Positions 21,796-29,857 of a DNA stretch of 41,376 nt are shown piece after piece. This DNA comes from an uncultured Victivallales bacterium (lineage in GTDB: Bacteria > Verrucomicrobiota > Lentisphaeria > Oligosphaerales > JAFGRS01), in assembly GCA_903837355.1 (NCBI GenBank), contig CAILUI010000165.1:1-41376 (forward strand), written 5' to 3'. Position 1 is the stretch's first letter, and every line of letters begins with the position of its first letter. The notes beneath the pieces were generated by a model, which saw only the letters and a list, made by a program, of their open reading frames with translations, did no database searches and was not told the origin of the DNA. A program made the translations under genes and the position numbers.

Positions 21796-22383
21796 ATGCA
21801 GGCCGTTCTCAGCCGGAACCTCTATCTGGTGAAAGAGCACGTCGGGATGTTCAGGGCAGCGAACAATTTTGACATCCACGATCCGGACAGTGGCCAGATC
21901 ATCATGGAGTGCCGCGAGGAACGCTTGGGGTTCTTCACGAAACTCTTCCGTTTCACTGACTATAAACGCATGACCCCGTTTGACATCCAGATCAGAACCC
22001 CGGATGGAAAGCAGGTTGTACGGGTCACCCGCGGGGTGTCTGTCTTCCTGTCGAAGGTGGAGGTCCTGGACGAGAATGACCGGGTCATCGGGGGCTTCAA
22101 GCAGAAGCTCTTCACGCTCGGCGGAGCCTTTACCGTGCTGGATGCCGGGGGTCGGCCGGTGTGCCAACTGAAGGGGAAGTGGACCGGGTGGGACTTCCGT
22201 TTCCTGGCCGCCGAGACCGAACTTGCCCACGTCACCAAGAAATGGGCGGGGCTGGGCAAGGAACTGTTCACCAGCGCCGACAACTACGTATTGCAGATCT
22301 CGGAGGTCGTGCCTGCGGACAGCGTGGCGCGCCAGCTCATTCTGGCGGCCGTCATGTGCATTGATATGGTGCTGAAGGAGTAA
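21796..22383 (+). CDS. LURP-one-related / scramblase-like protein
   Basis: 195 residues with the tubby C-terminal-like beta-barrel pattern shared by LURP-one and phospholipid scramblase families: LSRNLYLVKEHVGMFRAANN, FDIHDP, IIMECREE, FDIQIRTPDGKQVVRVTRG, then VEVLDENDRVIGGFKQK, FTVLDAGGRPVCQLKGKW, and a C-terminal hydrophobic helix SVARQLILAAVMCIDMVL buried in the barrel. The ATG at 21796 is chosen because GGAAGGAG lies eight bases upstream; an in-frame ATG at 21778 would start before that site. No signal peptide is evident. Bacterial members have no established function. Confidence 0.82.
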   Translation: MQAVLSRNLYLVKEHVGMFRAANNFDIHDPDSGQIIMECREERLGFFTKLFRFTDYKRMTPFDIQIRTPDGKQVVRVTRGVSVFLSKVEVLDENDRVIGGFKQKLFTLGGAFTVLDAGGRPVCQLKGKWTGWDFRFLAAETELAHVTKKWAGLGKELFTSADNYVLQISEVVPADSVARQLILAAVMCIDMVLKE

Positions 22384-22423
22384 AGGCCCAGCGTCCGCAG
22401 CGCGGGAAACGTAAAGGTCTGCT

Positions 22424-24220
22424 ATGAAACCTGGTCTCGTGAGCATCCCCGCCCTGTTGAGTACCCTCGCCCTGGCCACCGTCGGAGCGGCCGACCTGCC
22501 GCCCGGCACCGAGCTTCTGGACCGGCCCTACCTGGAGCAGATCGCGCCCCTGCAGAGTGAGCGCGCCGTGGTCGAACGGGTCGCGGTAAGCGGCCAGCCG
22601 TTCCAGCAGGCCGTGCGCCTGACGAACCGGCAGCGCATGCGGCAGTTCTGGGACTTCCAGATCAGCGTGACGGTCCCCCCGGCGGTCAGGAAGGGCGAGG
22701 TCATGCTGGTACAGTTCTGGGCGCGGACGCTGTCGTCGGCCGATGAGACCGGCGAGGGCCGCGTCGAGGTGTACTTTCAGAAGAACTCCCCGGACTTCGC
22801 CAAGGATCTCTCCAAGACGGTCAGCGTGGCCAAAGCCTGGGCGCCGTACCACTACCCGTTTGTGATCTCGACGGACCGGGCCGCGGGGGAGACGGCGCTG
22901 TGCTTCGGCACCGGCTTCAACCTCCAGGCCATCGAGATCGCCGCGGTCCGGCTGCTGCGCTTCCCGGCGGGAGTGACGACGGCCCAACTGCCGCGCACGC
23001 CGGTGACCTATCCCGGCCACGCCGCCGAAGCGCCCTGGCGCGCCGCCGCCGCGGCACGCATCGAAACACACCGCAAGAGTGACCTCAGCATACGGGTCAC
23101 CGACGCCGCCGGCAAACCCGTGCCGGGGGCCGAGGTCCGCATCGAGATGCAGCGCCATGCCTTCCCTTTCGGATCCATCGTCAGCGGGGTACTGCTGCAG
23201 GAGGACGAAACCGGACAGCGGTACCGTGAAAAGCTGCTGGAGTTGTTCAACTCCTCAGGCACGGAGAACGCCCTCAAGTGGCCCCCGTGGGACGGCGAGT
23301 GGGGCCCCGACTTCTCGCGCGCGGCCGCCCTCAAGACCCTGCAGTGGCTCAAGGACAACCATTTCAGCGTCGTGCGTGGCCACGTCATGGTCTGGCCCGG
23401 TTGGGATAACCTGCCGAAGAGCCTCAAGGAGCTGAAAGAGAAAGACCCACAGGCTGTTCCGGAGCGCGTCCGTGAGCACATCCGCGACATCGCGACCGCC
23501 ACCCGCGGCCTGGTCGACGAGTGGGACGTGCTCAACGAGCCACGCGCCAACCATGATCTGATGGACCTCTACGGCCGTGAGATCATGGCAGACTGGTTCC
23601 GCTGTGCCCGCGCGGCCCTGCCCACTGCCGACCTCTACATCAACGACTACAGCATCCTCAACGGCGATGGCCCCGGGAGCGCCGCGCATGACGCCTACCG
23701 GCAGACCATCCAGTTCCTGCTCGACCAGAAGGCGCCCGTCACCGGCATCGGCTTCCAGGGCCACATCGGCTCCAGCCTCAAGGATCCGGCCCAGGTCTAC
23801 CGTACGCTCGAGGACTTCGCCCAGCTCGGACTCAAGATGCGCGTCACCGAGTTCGACGTCGACATCGACGACGAACAGGCCCAGGCTGACTACACGCGCG
23901 ACTTCCTGACCGTCCTCTTCAGCCACCCCGGCGTCGTTGGTTTCCAGATGTGGGGCTTCTGGGAAGGGTCGCACTGGAGACCCCAGGGCGCCATGCTCCG
24001 CCGCAACTGGGAAGAGAAGCCCAACGGCAAGGCCTACCGCGACCTCGTCTTCGGGCAGTGGTGGACCCAGGCGACGGCAACGACCGACGCGCAGGGCGTG
24101 GCACGAATCCGCGGCTTCCTGGGGGACTACCGGGTGACCGCGAACCAGGCGGGCGCCACGGCAACGACCACCGCCATCCTGCCAGGCCAGGGCGCCGCGG
24201 TGCAGATCACGCTGAAGTGA
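22424..24220 (+). CDS. Secreted GH10 endo-beta-1,4-xylanase
   Basis: 598 residues: a signal peptide (MKPGLVSIPALLSTLALATV then GAAD), a beta-sandwich of about 180 residues resembling a carbohydrate-binding module (QFWDFQISVTVPP, VEVYFQKNS), a short linker, then a GH10 barrel. RGHVMVWPG is family-typical. The acid/base is E372 in WDVLNEP, the nucleophile E476 in RVTEFDVD, and FQMWGFWEGSHW is the last strand with the substrate-binding tryptophan. A small beta domain (about 545-598) closes the protein. It hydrolyses xylan backbones outside the cytoplasm. Its stop converges on a minus-strand gene 37 bases away. Confidence 0.94.
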   Translation: MKPGLVSIPALLSTLALATVGAADLPPGTELLDRPYLEQIAPLQSERAVVERVAVSGQPFQQAVRLTNRQRMRQFWDFQISVTVPPAVRKGEVMLVQFWARTLSSADETGEGRVEVYFQKNSPDFAKDLSKTVSVAKAWAPYHYPFVISTDRAAGETALCFGTGFNLQAIEIAAVRLLRFPAGVTTAQLPRTPVTYPGHAAEAPWRAAAAARIETHRKSDLSIRVTDAAGKPVPGAEVRIEMQRHAFPFGSIVSGVLLQEDETGQRYREKLLELFNSSGTENALKWPPWDGEWGPDFSRAAALKTLQWLKDNHFSVVRGHVMVWPGWDNLPKSLKELKEKDPQAVPERVREHIRDIATATRGLVDEWDVLNEPRANHDLMDLYGREIMADWFRCARAALPTADLYINDYSILNGDGPGSAAHDAYRQTIQFLLDQKAPVTGIGFQGHIGSSLKDPAQVYRTLEDFAQLGLKMRVTEFDVDIDDEQAQADYTRDFLTVLFSHPGVVGFQMWGFWEGSHWRPQGAMLRRNWEEKPNGKAYRDLVFGQWWTQATATTDAQGVARIRGFLGDYRVTANQAGATATTTAILPGQGAAVQITLK

Positions 24221-24257
24221 CGGCGGTCCGCCCCCGCGTCGGGCCGTCGTTAGGCCT

Positions 24258-24956
24258 TCAGCCGCGCCCCTCGCCGGCCACCCGGCGGTCCTTGATACCG
24301 AGGAAGGCCTCGAGCTGCTGCTCCATGTACACGGCCTGCTCCTCGCGCTCGAGGCTGCCGAGGAGCTTGATGTCGGTGCCGTCGCGGCGGCGGGCCCGGA
24401 GCTCGTAGGAGATGGACGTCCCGTTTTTCGAATGGGAGATCCGCTCGCGGGTGTAGAGCTGCTCCAGGTCCTGGGCGGGCAGACAGCGATTGCCGGGGAC
24501 AGGCCACGGCCCGTGACGGACCTCAAGTTGGCCCTGCAGGACGGTGACGACCGTGCTGTTGACGAACAGCGCCACCACCCAGTACGAGAGCCCCAGGCCG
24601 ACCAGAGCGTGCAGACTGCCGAAAGCCGCCATCGACCACTGTCCATGCCGAGTCGCCAGGGTGAACCAGAGCACCAGAAAGCCGTCCCAGAAGCACGCGA
24701 AGATCAAAAGCACGAACGCGTTGGCGCTGAACCACCGGCGGACGATCCGCAAACCGTTGCTGCGGTGAAACACCTGGACGCCCTTGGGCAGCGGCACCGG
24801 CGGGCGCCGGGTAAGCAGTTCGCCCGCCACCAGAGCGTCGAGCTGCGCCTGGCAGTTGAAGACCTGGTTGCAGGCCGTGCAGGTGGCCAGGTTGCGCTGC
24901 AGGTCGATACGCTCGCCGGCAACCACCGCACCACAAGATTCACAGAGGATCTGCAC
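24258..24956 (-). CDS. Zinc-ribbon membrane protein of unknown function
   Basis: 232 residues from a GTG at 24956. The N-terminus is a zinc ribbon (CESCG then CTACN, two CxxC knuckles about 20 residues apart). Two membrane segments follow in the middle (FVLLIFACFWDGFLVLWF; LVGLGLSYWVVALFVNSTVV), and a C-terminal soluble beta domain (LEQLYTRERISHSKNGTS, SYELRARRRDG) ends in a short helix. The GTG is preceded by GGGAGG at eight bases, and the longer frame would overlap larB, so this start is favoured. It begins 13 bases after the larB stop and is probably co-transcribed. No function is assigned. Confidence 0.7.
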   Translation of the reverse strand: MQILCESCGAVVAGERIDLQRNLATCTACNQVFNCQAQLDALVAGELLTRRPPVPLPKGVQVFHRSNGLRIVRRWFSANAFVLLIFACFWDGFLVLWFTLATRHGQWSMAAFGSLHALVGLGLSYWVVALFVNSTVVTVLQGQLEVRHGPWPVPGNRCLPAQDLEQLYTRERISHSKNGTSISYELRARRRDGTDIKLLGSLEREEQAVYMEQQLEAFLGIKDRRVAGEGRG

Positions 24957-24969
24957 AGGAGCCACCTCC

Positions 24970-25644
24970 CTAGCGCAAGCGGTTGATGCGGCAGGCGGCA
25001 TAGGCGGCGCCGAAGCCGTTATCGATATTCACCACCGTCACCCCGGGCGCACAACTGTTGAGCATCCCGAGTAGCGCTGCCAGACCCTGAAACGACGCCC
25101 CATAGCCGATCGACGTCGGCACCGCGATGACGGGCCGCGAGGTCAGCCCCCCGACAACGCTGGGCAAGGCGCCCTCCATCCCGGCACAGACGATGACGAC
25201 CTCACAGGCATCGAGCTCCTCCCGGCGCTTCAGTACCCGGTGGATGCCGGCCACCCCAACATCGTAGATGCGCCGCACCGCGCTGCCCATCACTTCGGCG
25301 GTGCAGGCGGCCTCTTCGGCCACCGGGATATCCGTCGTCCCTGCCGACACCACCGCGATCTCGCCGCGACCGCGCAGCGTGCGATCCAAGTGCAGATAGG
25401 CAACGCGCCCGAGGTCGCTGTAGCAGACGCGCGCGTCAACCGCGCGCAGCACGGCGCCCTGCGCCGGCGTGGCCCGCGTCGCCAGGACATTGGGATGGGC
25501 GGCGAACAGGGCGCTCGCCACGCTGCGCAGTTGCTCATCCGTCTTGCCGGGGCAGTAGATCACCTCGGGGAAGCCGATGCGGCGCTCCCGGTCCAGGTCG
25601 GGAACGCAGTGGGGGCTCGAGTCGGGGTGTTCGTTGGCTTTCAC
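24970..25644 (-). CDS. larB: LarB, nickel-pincer cofactor biosynthesis carboxylase/hydrolase
   Basis: LarB carboxylates and hydrolyses nicotinic acid adenine dinucleotide in the first step of nickel-pincer nucleotide synthesis, the cofactor of lactate racemase and related LarA racemases/epimerases. It is PurE-like: GFPEVIYCPGKT, VVSAGTTDIPVAEEA, CAGMEGALPSVVGGL, VPTSIGYG, and MLNSCAPG with the catalytic cysteine (C198 from this start), then VVNIDNGFGAAY. The GTG at 25644 is chosen because GGGAG lies eight bases upstream; an ATG at 25659 lacks a ribosome site. At 224-229 residues it is shorter than many LarBs and lacks the usual N-terminal helical segment. larA, larC and larE are not in the window. 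Confidence 0.88.
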   Translation of the reverse strand: MKANEHPDSSPHCVPDLDRERRIGFPEVIYCPGKTDEQLRSVASALFAAHPNVLATRATPAQGAVLRAVDARVCYSDLGRVAYLHLDRTLRGRGEIAVVSAGTTDIPVAEEAACTAEVMGSAVRRIYDVGVAGIHRVLKRREELDACEVVIVCAGMEGALPSVVGGLTSRPVIAVPTSIGYGASFQGLAALLGMLNSCAPGVTVVNIDNGFGAAYAACRINRLR

Positions 25645-25727
25645 GGCAGACGCTCCCATTCAGGTTAGCGGCGAAACAAGTCCAGCACCTCGAGCCCCGC
25701 CACCGCGTTGGCAACGAGGAACGCCCT

Positions 25728-25733
25728 ACTATA
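25728..25733 (-). promoter_or_regulatory. Possible -10 box for the larB operon
   Basis: TATAGT on the minus strand, about 85 bases before the larB start. No good -35 lies at 16-18 bases. Between it and larB the minus strand has a short open stretch ending FLVANAVAGLEVLDLFRR and stop at about 25664, which might be a leader peptide or the tail of a lost gene. Confidence 0.25.
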
Positions 25734-25974
25734 CCCCAAGCCGGCGTCCCGCGGCAGCGGACCGCAAGTGCTGGGTAGGTCCGTTCCCAACGTTGGGCCG
25801 CAGTCGTCCACGGCCACCCCCGGAGTAGGTCACAACTGCAACCGGCCCGCGAACGGGCCAGACGTGACCAGAAAAGACGATCCGCCGCGGCTGACTGCTT
25901 CTGATCGACAGAATGAGGCTGGACGTCGAGGGTTGACGCCAATGCCCCCGGCTCTGCCCAAGAGGACCATGGGC
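25734..25974. other. Gene-free spacer
   Basis: No supported gene. A 12-base perfect palindrome, CCCAACGTTGGG, sits at 25786-25797. Open frames here on both strands lack family features or ribosome sites. Confidence 0.5.
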
Positions 25975-26274
25975 ATGCGTGAAGGATACTGGATCAACTA
26001 CCGGGTTGGCCGGGTGGAACTCATCGACGAGCATCCGTTGTGGGTGCGTCGACCAGGCCACGCCGCGCGTCTGGAGGGCGAAGCTCCTGCGGAGCCGTGG
26101 CCGCGCCCACCGGGAGCGCTTCCCATGGAGGGCGAAGCTCCTGCGGAGCCGTGGCCGCGCCCACCGGGAGCGGTTCCCATGGAGGGCGAAGCTCCTGCTG
26201 TGAAACAAGAGCTCGCGGGGTGCAGGGCACCCGTGGACGCTCGCGCGGCGGTCCGATGTTTCGCTCTGACATGA
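25975..26274 (+). pseudogene. Small ORF run into by a dispersed repeat; probable disrupted gene
   Basis: A 99-codon frame from an ATG at 25975 with AGAGG nine bases upstream. Its first about 33 residues (MREGYWINYRVGRVELIDEH then PLWVRRPGHAARL) have balanced, non-repetitive composition and look like a genuine small protein with an aromatic/charged core. From 26073 the frame enters the 54-bp repeat and reads EGEAPAEPWPRPPG twice, then unrelated residues to the stop. The likely story is a small conserved protein whose 3' part was replaced by repeat insertion. The family is not firmly recognised. Confidence 0.45.
26073..26198. repeat. 54-bp tandem repeat of the EGEAPAEP type
   Basis: Two full 54-base units (26073-26126 and 26127-26180) differ at one base (GCGCTT versus GCGGTT). 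An 18-base partial third copy starts at 26181. Each unit begins GGAGGGCGAAGCTCCTGC and holds a short hairpin, GCTCC-TGC-GGAGC. Translated forward it reads EGEAPAEP, backward GSAGASPS, a repeat signature I associate with PVC-type genomes. It is non-coding in origin. Confidence 0.9.
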
Positions 26275-26357
26275 TCGGGCGGCACTGCGCCCGCTTGGTG
26301 CTGAAGGCTGAACTCTGAACGAAGATCGCCGTCAAGTCACATACAAGCCGGGCGTGA

Positions 26358-26409
26358 GACCCCGCGCTTTGGAACGCGGGGTCTCCGTATCCCGCGACCG
26401 GGTCGCGGA
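26358..26409. repeat. Double inverted-repeat element downstream of the addA-like gene
   Basis: GAGACCCCGCG (26358-26368) and CGCGGGGTCTC (26377-26387) form a perfect 11-base stem with an eight-base loop. It is immediately followed by a second dyad, CCGCGACC and GGTCGCGG (26394-26410 region), with a one-base centre. No T-run follows on either strand, so a dispersed palindromic element is more likely than an intrinsic terminator, although it could still block read-through at the end of the repair operon. Confidence 0.6.
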
Positions 26410-26497
26410 GAACCCGGCTTCCAGGGGCGGGCCGGACATACCTATTGCTTTGAGCCTGGCGAGGCAAGGGAGAGGCTGCGGAACTCGTAACATCCCT

Positions 26498-29400
26498 TCA
26501 ACGCGGCCACACCTGACCGGTGCGGGTGAAGAGCAGGACGGTGGCGACGTCCGCGGGCTGCAGGCTGAGCAGATGGGCGGCAGCGCGGGCGTAGTCGGCC
26601 ATCTGGCCGGCGTAGCCCGCGGCGGCGTTGCGCATATCGGCCTCGGTGTCGACCCGATTGCTCTTGAAGTCGAAGACCGTGGCGCGCACGGGCCGGCCCG
26701 CGGCGTTGCGCTCGAGAACGAGGCGGTCGAAACGACCGCTGACGAGGTGGCGCCGGCCGGCCGATTCCAGCACCAGGTTGAAGGGGGCCTCGCGCCAGAC
26801 CTCGGCGGCGCCCGTTGGTCGCGGCGGCTCAGCAGACGCTTCGCCCGCCAACGGGTCGGCAGGGCGGGCCAGTCGCCGCTGGACGTCAGGATTGGCCAGG
26901 CAGGTGCGGAACTGCCGCTCGACGTCGGCCAGCAGGGCCGCGGGCTCCACGGACTCTGCCCGCCAGACGGCGATGAGGGGCTCGATGTCCGCGTCCTCGA
27001 GCCACTCGATCCGCTCGAAAAGGCGATGGATGGCGGAACCGAAGGCGCGCACGTTGCCCGCTTCGAGGCTGAACAGCCACGGCGCCGGGAAGGCACGCTC
27101 TTCGGCATGCTCTTTGGACGGTTCGCGGCGGGTGACCTCCGCGGCGTACGTGAGGCGCACCGCAGAACATGCGGGCAGCTCCTCGTCCTTGCCTTTGTCC
27201 TGATCCCCCGGCCCCGGCCGCTGAAACCAGGCCGGGTCGCCGCTGGCATAGAGTTGCTCGAGGCGGCCGGGACCGGTGCCGGCGGAGTCGCCGGCCACGA
27301 GCCGCTCACGCAGCAAGTCCGCCTCACGGACCGTCGTGGGTTCGCCCTTCGCCTTGGGAATGATCATGTAAAGCGCCTGTTCCGCGCGCGTCAGCGCCAC
27401 ATAGAGTACGCAGAGCTGGCTGAAGTTACCCTTGGCGCGGGCGGCATCGAGGGCTGCGAGCGGTGCCCCGGCGGCCGCTGCCAAGGCCTGCTGGCAGGGC
27501 GGTTCAAGCACCCAACTCTCATCGTCAGTGAGCAGTTCGGGGTCGCCAGGCTTCTCGAAGCCCTTGGCATTGGCGGCGAAGGGTACGATGACCAGGCCGA
27601 AGCCGAGACCTTTGGCTTGGTGGATGGTCATGACGCGGACGGTGCCCGCCGCGGCACTGGCCTTGACCTGGTAGGCCTGGATGTAGTCCGCAAAGGCGTC
27701 GGGGTCACGCACGCCGGTGGCATCGAAGCGTTCCGCCGCGGCCAGCAGTTCGCGCAGGCGTTGGCGGCCGAAGGGATCGAGGCCATCCAAGCGCGTTCCC
27801 CAGTCGCGCAGGGTCTCGGCGAAGCCGCGTTCGTGCAGGGCCTTGAGGAGGGCGCCGGGCAGGAGGTCGGGGCTGGCAAGCTCGGGCTGGGTGGCCAGCG
27901 GGCTCATCTGCAGGTGCCGCAGCGCCAGCCGGTCGCCGGGGTGGGCAGCATAGCGCACCAAGGCCAGCAGGAGGGTGACGACGGGGCTGTCCACGATGGC
28001 GCCCTTGCCCTCGTGCACGACCGGCACGTCGCATAGGCGGCTGCACAAGACGTCGGCGCAGGCACGCCCCGCCGCATTGCTGCGTACCAGCACGGCGGTC
28101 GTGAGCGTGGCGGACCACACCTCCTGGAGGATGTCGGCAACCGCCTCGAACTCGGCGGGATCGCCGGCGCCCTCGGCGTCCTGACCGTCGCCGCCGGCGC
28201 TATTGGGTCCCGTGCCCGCGCTCGGTTCGTGTTTCTTCTTCGGCACGTACTCCAGCAAGGCGGCGAAGCCCTCGCCGGCGCCCTGACGGGCGCTCTCGTG
28301 CCTCTGCCACACCGCGGCGAAATCCGCAACGGCCGACGTCCGCGGTCCTTTTCCCTCGCCCCGTTCCGGGGTCCAGCCGGGGAGGCCGTCGAAGATGCGG
28401 TTGACGGTCTCGATGACGGCGGGGAGCGAGCGGTGACAGGTGGTGATCGACTCCTCTTTGATCGCGCGCGGGCCCAGGTCGCGATACTGGTCGCGCACCT
28501 GGCCGAAGAGCCGGTAGTTGCCGCCGCGCCAGCCGTAGATGGACTGCTTGACATCGCCCACGTAGAAGAAAGAGCGATCCTCGCCCTGGACGACTTCGTC
28601 GATGAGGTTGGCCAGCGCCGCCCACTGGGTGTCGCTGGTGTCCTGGAACTCATCCAGGAGCCAGTGGTCCAGCCTGCTGTCGAGACGGTAGTCGATGTAG
28701 AGACGGTTGGGCGCCAGCGGCGTGCGGCCGGGGTTGAGGCCGTCCGCACCGAGCAGTCGCGACAGATCGTCGAAGGTGTAGCGACCGTCCCGGCTTAGTT
28801 CGTCGGCATAGAGCCGGTGGTAACGGTCGAGCACGGCGTGCAGGCCCTGGGTGGTCGCCAACGCCCGTTTCACCTCGACGCCAATGAGGTTGGCAAGGGC
28901 GCGGCGCAGTGGCGGCCAGAGGTCCGGGGGGAACGTGTATTCCTTCCTGGAATAGCTGACCGTCGGCGCTTCGGCCTGCATGACACAGAGGAGCAGTCTG
29001 TTGAGGGTGGTCTCGCTGAGCTTCGGCCACGGCCGGTCGGGAGCGTGCTCGCTGGCTGCCCTGAGGATCTCAGCGCAGATCGTGCCGAATTTCACCGCGC
29101 CCGTCTCGGCGCCGAAAGCGTCGGCAAAGCGTTCAGGCAGGTCAGCGGGGATGGGGGCGGCGAGGATCCCGGGATCCTCCCACCAGCGCTCGGCGCTTTC
29201 CCAGATGCGGGTCGGGTCGCCCCATTGCCACTGGCCTGGACACTCGTGCTCGCGGTAGAAGCCAAAATGCGTGGCGATGAAGGTGTCGAGAACGCTGGCC
29301 AGCGCCTTCGTCTCCCGGCCAAAGCAGGCCAGGCGGAAGTCGTTGAGGAAGGTGCCACCTTCGCGGTTGCCCTCGTTGCCCGTGCGTCGGGTGGGGTCGA

Positions 29401-29857
29401 AGAGGCGGGTGAGGATGGCCTGGCGCCGGGCCTGGGCCTCGCCGCCGTCGCCGTCCATGGGCTGAGTGTCCGGCGGGATGCCGAGTTCGAGCGGAAAGGC
29501 GCGCACGACGCCGAGGATGAAGCTGTCCAGCGTGCCGATGCGCAGGCGGTGCTCATGGTCCAGGAACTGACGCAACAGCCGTACGTACGCCTCGGGCTGA
29601 TCCGGCGGGACGACCAGGCCCTCCGCCGCGATGGTTCGGGCGGTCTCGGCGCGCTTCTTCCCATCGGTCGCCGCCAGGCACAGGCGCTCGACGATCTTGT
29701 CGAAGATCTCGCCCGCCGCCTTCCGGGAGAAGGTCAGTGCGCAGATGCGGTCGGGGGAGACCTCGGCGGCCATCAGGCCAATGTAGCGGTGGGCCAGCCG
29801 GAAGGTCTTGCCGGTGCCGGCCGAGGCGGAGATGGCGCGGTTCTGGAAGTGGCTCAT
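26498..29857 (-). CDS. addA: AddA-like UvrD/RecB-family helicase-nuclease
   Basis: 1119 residues, cytoplasmic. Superfamily 1A helicase motifs are in order: Walker A SASAGTGKTFRLAHRY (residues 10-25), TFSRKAAGEI (Ia), WLLDEFQDTSDTQW (II), YVGDVKQSIYGWRGG (III), and VMTIHQAKGLGFGLVIVPF (V), followed by VALTRAEQALY (VI). A C-terminal PD-(D/E)XK nuclease domain reads GRFDRLVLER then VFDFKSNRV, with the later GYAGQMADYARA (QxxxY) motif. With the overlapping upstream gene (ATGA) it should form an AddAB-type complex that resects double-strand breaks for RecA loading. It is the last gene of the recN operon. The addA name is by architecture; a RecB-like name would also be defensible. Confidence 0.85.
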   Translation of the reverse strand: MSHFQNRAISASAGTGKTFRLAHRYIGLMAAEVSPDRICALTFSRKAAGEIFDKIVERLCLAATDGKKRAETARTIAAEGLVVPPDQPEAYVRLLRQFLDHEHRLRIGTLDSFILGVVRAFPLELGIPPDTQPMDGDGGEAQARRQAILTRLFDPTRRTGNEGNREGGTFLNDFRLACFGRETKALASVLDTFIATHFGFYREHECPGQWQWGDPTRIWESAERWWEDPGILAAPIPADLPERFADAFGAETGAVKFGTICAEILRAASEHAPDRPWPKLSETTLNRLLLCVMQAEAPTVSYSRKEYTFPPDLWPPLRRALANLIGVEVKRALATTQGLHAVLDRYHRLYADELSRDGRYTFDDLSRLLGADGLNPGRTPLAPNRLYIDYRLDSRLDHWLLDEFQDTSDTQWAALANLIDEVVQGEDRSFFYVGDVKQSIYGWRGGNYRLFGQVRDQYRDLGPRAIKEESITTCHRSLPAVIETVNRIFDGLPGWTPERGEGKGPRTSAVADFAAVWQRHESARQGAGEGFAALLEYVPKKKHEPSAGTGPNSAGGDGQDAEGAGDPAEFEAVADILQEVWSATLTTAVLVRSNAAGRACADVLCSRLCDVPVVHEGKGAIVDSPVVTLLLALVRYAAHPGDRLALRHLQMSPLATQPELASPDLLPGALLKALHERGFAETLRDWGTRLDGLDPFGRQRLRELLAAAERFDATGVRDPDAFADYIQAYQVKASAAAGTVRVMTIHQAKGLGFGLVIVPFAANAKGFEKPGDPELLTDDESWVLEPPCQQALAAAAGAPLAALDAARAKGNFSQLCVLYVALTRAEQALYMIIPKAKGEPTTVREADLLRERLVAGDSAGTGPGRLEQLYASGDPAWFQRPGPGDQDKGKDEELPACSAVRLTYAAEVTRREPSKEHAEERAFPAPWLFSLEAGNVRAFGSAIHRLFERIEWLEDADIEPLIAVWRAESVEPAALLADVERQFRTCLANPDVQRRLARPADPLAGEASAEPPRPTGAAEVWREAPFNLVLESAGRRHLVSGRFDRLVLERNAAGRPVRATVFDFKSNRVDTEADMRNAAAGYAGQMADYARAAAHLLSLQPADVATVLLFTRTGQVWPR

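Noticed and set aside
26073..26198. Possible CRISPR array or coding repeat domain
   Set aside because: Units are directly adjacent with no spacers, and the translation is of the kind produced by non-coding dispersed repeats.
26354..28036. A 560-codon plus-strand frame opposite the addA-like gene
   Set aside because: No family signature, no ribosome site, and the minus strand holds intact helicase and nuclease motifs.
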